NCBI GenBank assembly: GCA_902562015.1
Contig: CACERX010000058.1
Location: forward strand, 1-6,099
Length of the DNA stretch: 6,099 nucleotides
Source of the DNA: an uncultured SAR324 cluster bacterium
GTDB taxonomy: Bacteria > SAR324 > NAC60-12
Reading direction: 5' to 3'
Part shown: positions 5,029 through 6,099 of the stretch, piece after piece
Layout: every line of letters begins with the position of its first letter
Position numbering within the stretch: the first letter of the stretch is position 1
Program-made: the position numbers and the translations under genes
The notes under the pieces: generated by a model
Seen by the model: the letters and a program-made list of their open reading frames with translations, nothing else
Database searches by the model: none
Told to the model about the DNA's origin: nothing

Positions 5029-5958
5029 ATGGAATTTTTTATACAAGTATTGGTAGCCGCTGTAGGAATGGGCACACCATTATTGTTTGCAACTTTGGGA
5101 GGTGTAATAAGTGAGCGTGCGGGTGTTATAAACCTTGGAATGGAGGGTTTGATGCTGGTAGGAGCATTAGTGGCTTTTGTAGTTATGTTAAATACTGGTA
5201 GCTATCTATATGCAGTTATAGCTGCTACAACTGCTTCTGGACTGGTATCAATGCTTCATGGATTCGTATGCTTAATGCTTCGTGCAAATCAGATTGCTTC
5301 CGGACTGGCATTGACTTTTTTCGGAACTGGGCTCAGTGGTTTGTTTGGAGATAAACTTACAGGAGAAACGGTAGAACCTCTAACTCGTATTCCTATACCT
5401 TTTCTCAATTCCATCCCCGTTCTAGGACCAATGCTTTTCAATCAGGATGTACTCGTGTATTTTTCATATCTTTGCGTAATACTTTCATGGCTGCTGCTTT
5501 TTAAGACTCGTTTGGGACTTAATATTCGCTCTATGGGAGAAGCACCAGAGGTTTGCGACTCACTAGGACTTTCGGTCATAAGCTACCGTTTTTTTTCCGT
5601 TGTTGGCGGAGGAATGCTGATAGGAATTGGAGGCGCATATTTTCCGCTTGCATTAACTCCATTTTGGGTAGATGGTATAACTGCTGGGCGAGGCTGGATT
5701 GCGGTTGCATTAGTAATCTTTGCTTTCTGGCATCCGGTAAAGGCACTTGCAGGTGCATATCTGTTTGGAATTGCATTAGCCATGGAGCTTCGTCTGCAAA
5801 TTTTAGGTTTAGAAATTTCTCCATATTTTTTAAAAATGCTACCTTATGTTTTAACTATTTTGGTACTTACATTAGTAACTATCCGTTATAAAAGACTTGG
5901 AGTACAAGTTATGCCTGCTGCATTGGGAGAAGTTTTTTTCAGAGGTGAAAAACACTAG
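5029..5958 (+). CDS. ABC importer permease, NupQ/YufQ-like (BPD_transp_2)
   Basis: A 309-residue inner-membrane permease, the probable partner of the permease at 3838-4935. It begins with a hydrophobic helix and the segment TLGGVISERAGVINLGMEG (about residues 22-40), the signature of the short YufQ/NupQ permease. About eight hydrophobic segments follow. The cytoplasmic loop with LGLNIRSMGEAPE (about 162-174) corresponds to the GENP loop of the partner and should touch the ATPase. The conserved GISAGRGW-like motif appears here as GITAGRGW (about 216-223), ahead of a helix with FAFWHPVKALAGAYLFG. The size of about 310 residues is normal for this half. The ATG has no Shine-Dalgarno sequence. A 93-base gap to the first permease is long for subunits that are often encoded almost back to back. 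Nucleoside import is the best guess; a related sugar is possible. Confidence 0.9.
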   Translation: MEFFIQVLVAAVGMGTPLLFATLGGVISERAGVINLGMEGLMLVGALVAFVVMLNTGSYLYAVIAATTASGLVSMLHGFVCLMLRANQIASGLALTFFGTGLSGLFGDKLTGETVEPLTRIPIPFLNSIPVLGPMLFNQDVLVYFSYLCVILSWLLLFKTRLGLNIRSMGEAPEVCDSLGLSVISYRFFSVVGGGMLIGIGGAYFPLALTPFWVDGITAGRGWIAVALVIFAFWHPVKALAGAYLFGIALAMELRLQILGLEISPYFLKMLPYVLTILVLTLVTIRYKRLGVQVMPAALGEVFFRGEKH

Positions 5959-5992
5959 ATACCATTGCACAAAATCTTTTTTTTGGTATTTA
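5956..5992 (+). other. Long-loop inverted repeat at the end of the second permease gene
   Basis: TAGATACCA (5956-5964, starting with the stop codon) can pair with TGGTATTTA (5984-5992) as a 9-bp stem with one G-U pair, around a 19-base loop containing an eight-T run. No T tract follows the stem, so it is not a standard terminator. The T run within the loop may be incidental. Confidence 0.25.
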
Positions 5993-6065
5993 AAGAATAT
6001 GTAAATATAAACTTAAAATTTTTTATTTTACCCGCTACTGTCTTAAAACTATTTAATCATTTGGT

Positions 6066-6087
6066 TGATAAAAAATTTCATTTATCA
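6066..6087 (+). other. Inverted repeat near the right edge
   Basis: TGATAAA (6066-6072) and TTTATCA (6081-6087) form a perfect 7-bp inverted repeat with an 8-base spacer. It lies in the AT-rich non-coding stretch 5959-6099, where no gene is visible. It could be an operator or hairpin ahead of a gene beyond the window, or chance in AT-rich DNA. Confidence 0.2.
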
Positions 6088-6099
6088 GGATGCCTGGAA

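Noticed and set aside
5025..5030. Perfect TATAAT that could be a -10 box
   Set aside because: It overlaps the ATG at 5029, so RNA would start inside the gene and miss the start codon. No good -35 lies at the right distance, and the match is expected in such AT-rich DNA.
5576..5824. Two overlapping minus-strand reading frames inside the second permease gene
   Set aside because: They lie wholly within a gene with clear family motifs, and their translations look like antisense of membrane helices with no recognisable domain.
5553..5891. Plus-strand out-of-frame ORF in the second permease gene (and a similar one at 4092-4277 in the first)
   Set aside because: Both are shadows of the real frames, with odd composition rich in Cys, Trp and Arg, and no start signal.
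6090..6099. ATG at the right edge as a possible start of the next gene
   Set aside because: Only three codons are visible and there is no convincing ribosome site or domain, so nothing supports a gene call.

Overview
This AT-rich window encodes six plus-strand genes and has short, even more AT-rich intergenic gaps. Periplasmic class I cytochromes c and a Gram-negative style envelope protein set suggest a low-GC proteobacterium. The cytochrome domains resemble those of gammaproteobacterial cytochrome c4 proteins and the c-type tails of some cytochrome oxidase subunit II proteins. A marine origin is possible, but I cannot assign a taxon. I see no RNA gene, insertion sequence, CRISPR array or phage gene. 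No gap without a gene reaches 300 bases.

Left part (1-3800): a small putative lipoprotein or exported protein (43-294) is followed by a large exported hexaheme cytochrome c (439-2307). An AT-rich terminator hairpin comes next. Then there is an exported 152-residue protein resembling the DUF4864 family (2441-2899, TTG start), and a 210-residue exported diheme cytochrome c (3091-3723). The hexaheme protein is three tandem copies of the same A-B diheme unit that makes up the whole diheme protein. Within a unit the two heme motifs lie 97-98 residues apart; between units the distance grows to 106 or 112 residues because of linkers. The two proteins therefore carry eight hemes in four equivalent units. 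They probably shuttle or store electrons in the periplasm for a terminal oxidase or reductase encoded elsewhere. Both cytochrome genes carry the same 12-base word (TAAACACTTGAT) just upstream of a candidate promoter, which hints at shared control.

Right part (3800-6099): a good candidate promoter (TTGAAC, 17 bases, TAGAAT) precedes two BPD_transp_2-type ABC transporter permeases (3838-4935 and 5029-5958). They resemble the NupP/NupQ (YufP/YufQ) pair of nucleoside importers. They would form the heterodimeric membrane channel of an importer. The ATPase and the BMP-family binding lipoprotein are not in this window and may lie beyond the right edge. A near-perfect hairpin sits in the 93-base gap between the two permeases.

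The most noteworthy element is the 3 x diheme cytochrome beside its single-unit paralogue. The rest is conventional.
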